DNA from: Ruminiclostridium sp.
GTDB taxonomy: Bacteria > Bacillota_A > Clostridia > Oscillospirales > Ruminococcaceae
Direction: 5' to 3'
Assembly: GCA_017550775.1 (NCBI GenBank)
Contig: JAFZOA010000640.1
Coordinates: forward strand, 1-5,063
Length of the DNA stretch: 5,063 bases
Shown piece after piece: positions 4,987-5,063 of the stretch (positions are counted from its first letter, which is position 1; every line of letters begins with the position of its first letter). The position numbers were made by a program, and so were the translations under genes. The notes beneath the pieces were generated by a model, which was not told the DNA's origin, searched no databases, and saw only the letters and a list, made by a program, of their open reading frames with translations.

Positions 4987-5063
4987 ATGGATCGTAAGGT
5001 TTTAATTTGCGGCGGTACAGGCTGTACCTCTTCCGGAAGCATGAAGATTGCCGACAAGCTTGA
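4987..5063 (+). CDS. nuoF: NuoF/HndC/HydB-like flavoprotein subunit, 5' end only
   Basis: Only 25 codons are visible before the right edge: MDRKVLICGGTGCTSSGSMK and five more residues. Cys8 and Cys13 are spaced CxxxxC within CGGTGCTSSGS, which is characteristic of the N-terminal thioredoxin-like [2Fe-2S] domain fused to the NADH/FMN-binding NuoF core in HndC and HydB; classical NuoF lacks this extension. The protein would carry the NAD(P)H- and flavin-binding site and partner the NuoE-like subunit 45 nt upstream. A stand-alone [2Fe-2S] ferredoxin-like protein starts in the same way and cannot be excluded from 25 residues. Confidence 0.75.
   Translation, partial: MDRKVLICGGTGCTSSGSMKIADKL

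Overview
The window looks like a stretch of chromosome from a gut- or rumen-type clostridial Firmicute, possibly Oscillospiraceae/Ruminococcus-like. The reasons are A/T-rich spacers around moderately GC coding regions, strong AGGAGG-type ribosome binding sites about 8 nt from every start, TG-extended TATAAT promoters, and a NuoE-type gene followed by a NuoF-like start carrying the CGGTGCTSSGS motif seen in clostridial bifurcating-hydrogenase modules. The genus is inference; no rRNA or other marker is present.

Left part (1-3773), all minus strand, read right to left. A well-formed promoter (3745-3773) drives a two-gene unit: a cytoplasmic GH13 alpha-amylase-family enzyme (2402-3709), then after 52 nt a small tautomerase of the 4-oxalocrotonate tautomerase/PptA type (2113-2349). 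A 14-bp hairpin at 2037-2069, fully paired only in the minus-strand RNA, probably ends it. A separate promoter (1967-1995) and a leader of about 125 nt precede a transmembrane methyl-accepting chemotaxis protein (1-1835), whose last residues lie beyond the left edge.

Right part (3805-5063), plus strand. A promoter placed back to back with the amylase promoter drives a 118-residue three-helix membrane protein of unknown function (3871-4227). After a 213-nt A/T-rich spacer with a TGC-extended -10 and two short dyads, a NuoE-like thioredoxin-fold [2Fe-2S] subunit (4441-4941) begins an operon. It continues into a NuoF/HndC/HydB-like gene cut off after 25 codons, so the module is most likely a soluble NAD(P)H-linked electron-transfer complex, such as an electron-bifurcating [FeFe] hydrogenase.

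Together the genes suggest a motile or at least chemosensory anaerobic fermenter that breaks down internalised maltodextrin and disposes of reductant through a flavin/Fe-S complex. I see no mobile element, CRISPR array, tRNA or rRNA, and nothing that clearly amounts to an undescribed system. The points most worth checking are the unknown membrane protein divergent from the amylase, the tautomerase variant paired with a glycosidase, and the dyads around the nuoE promoter.
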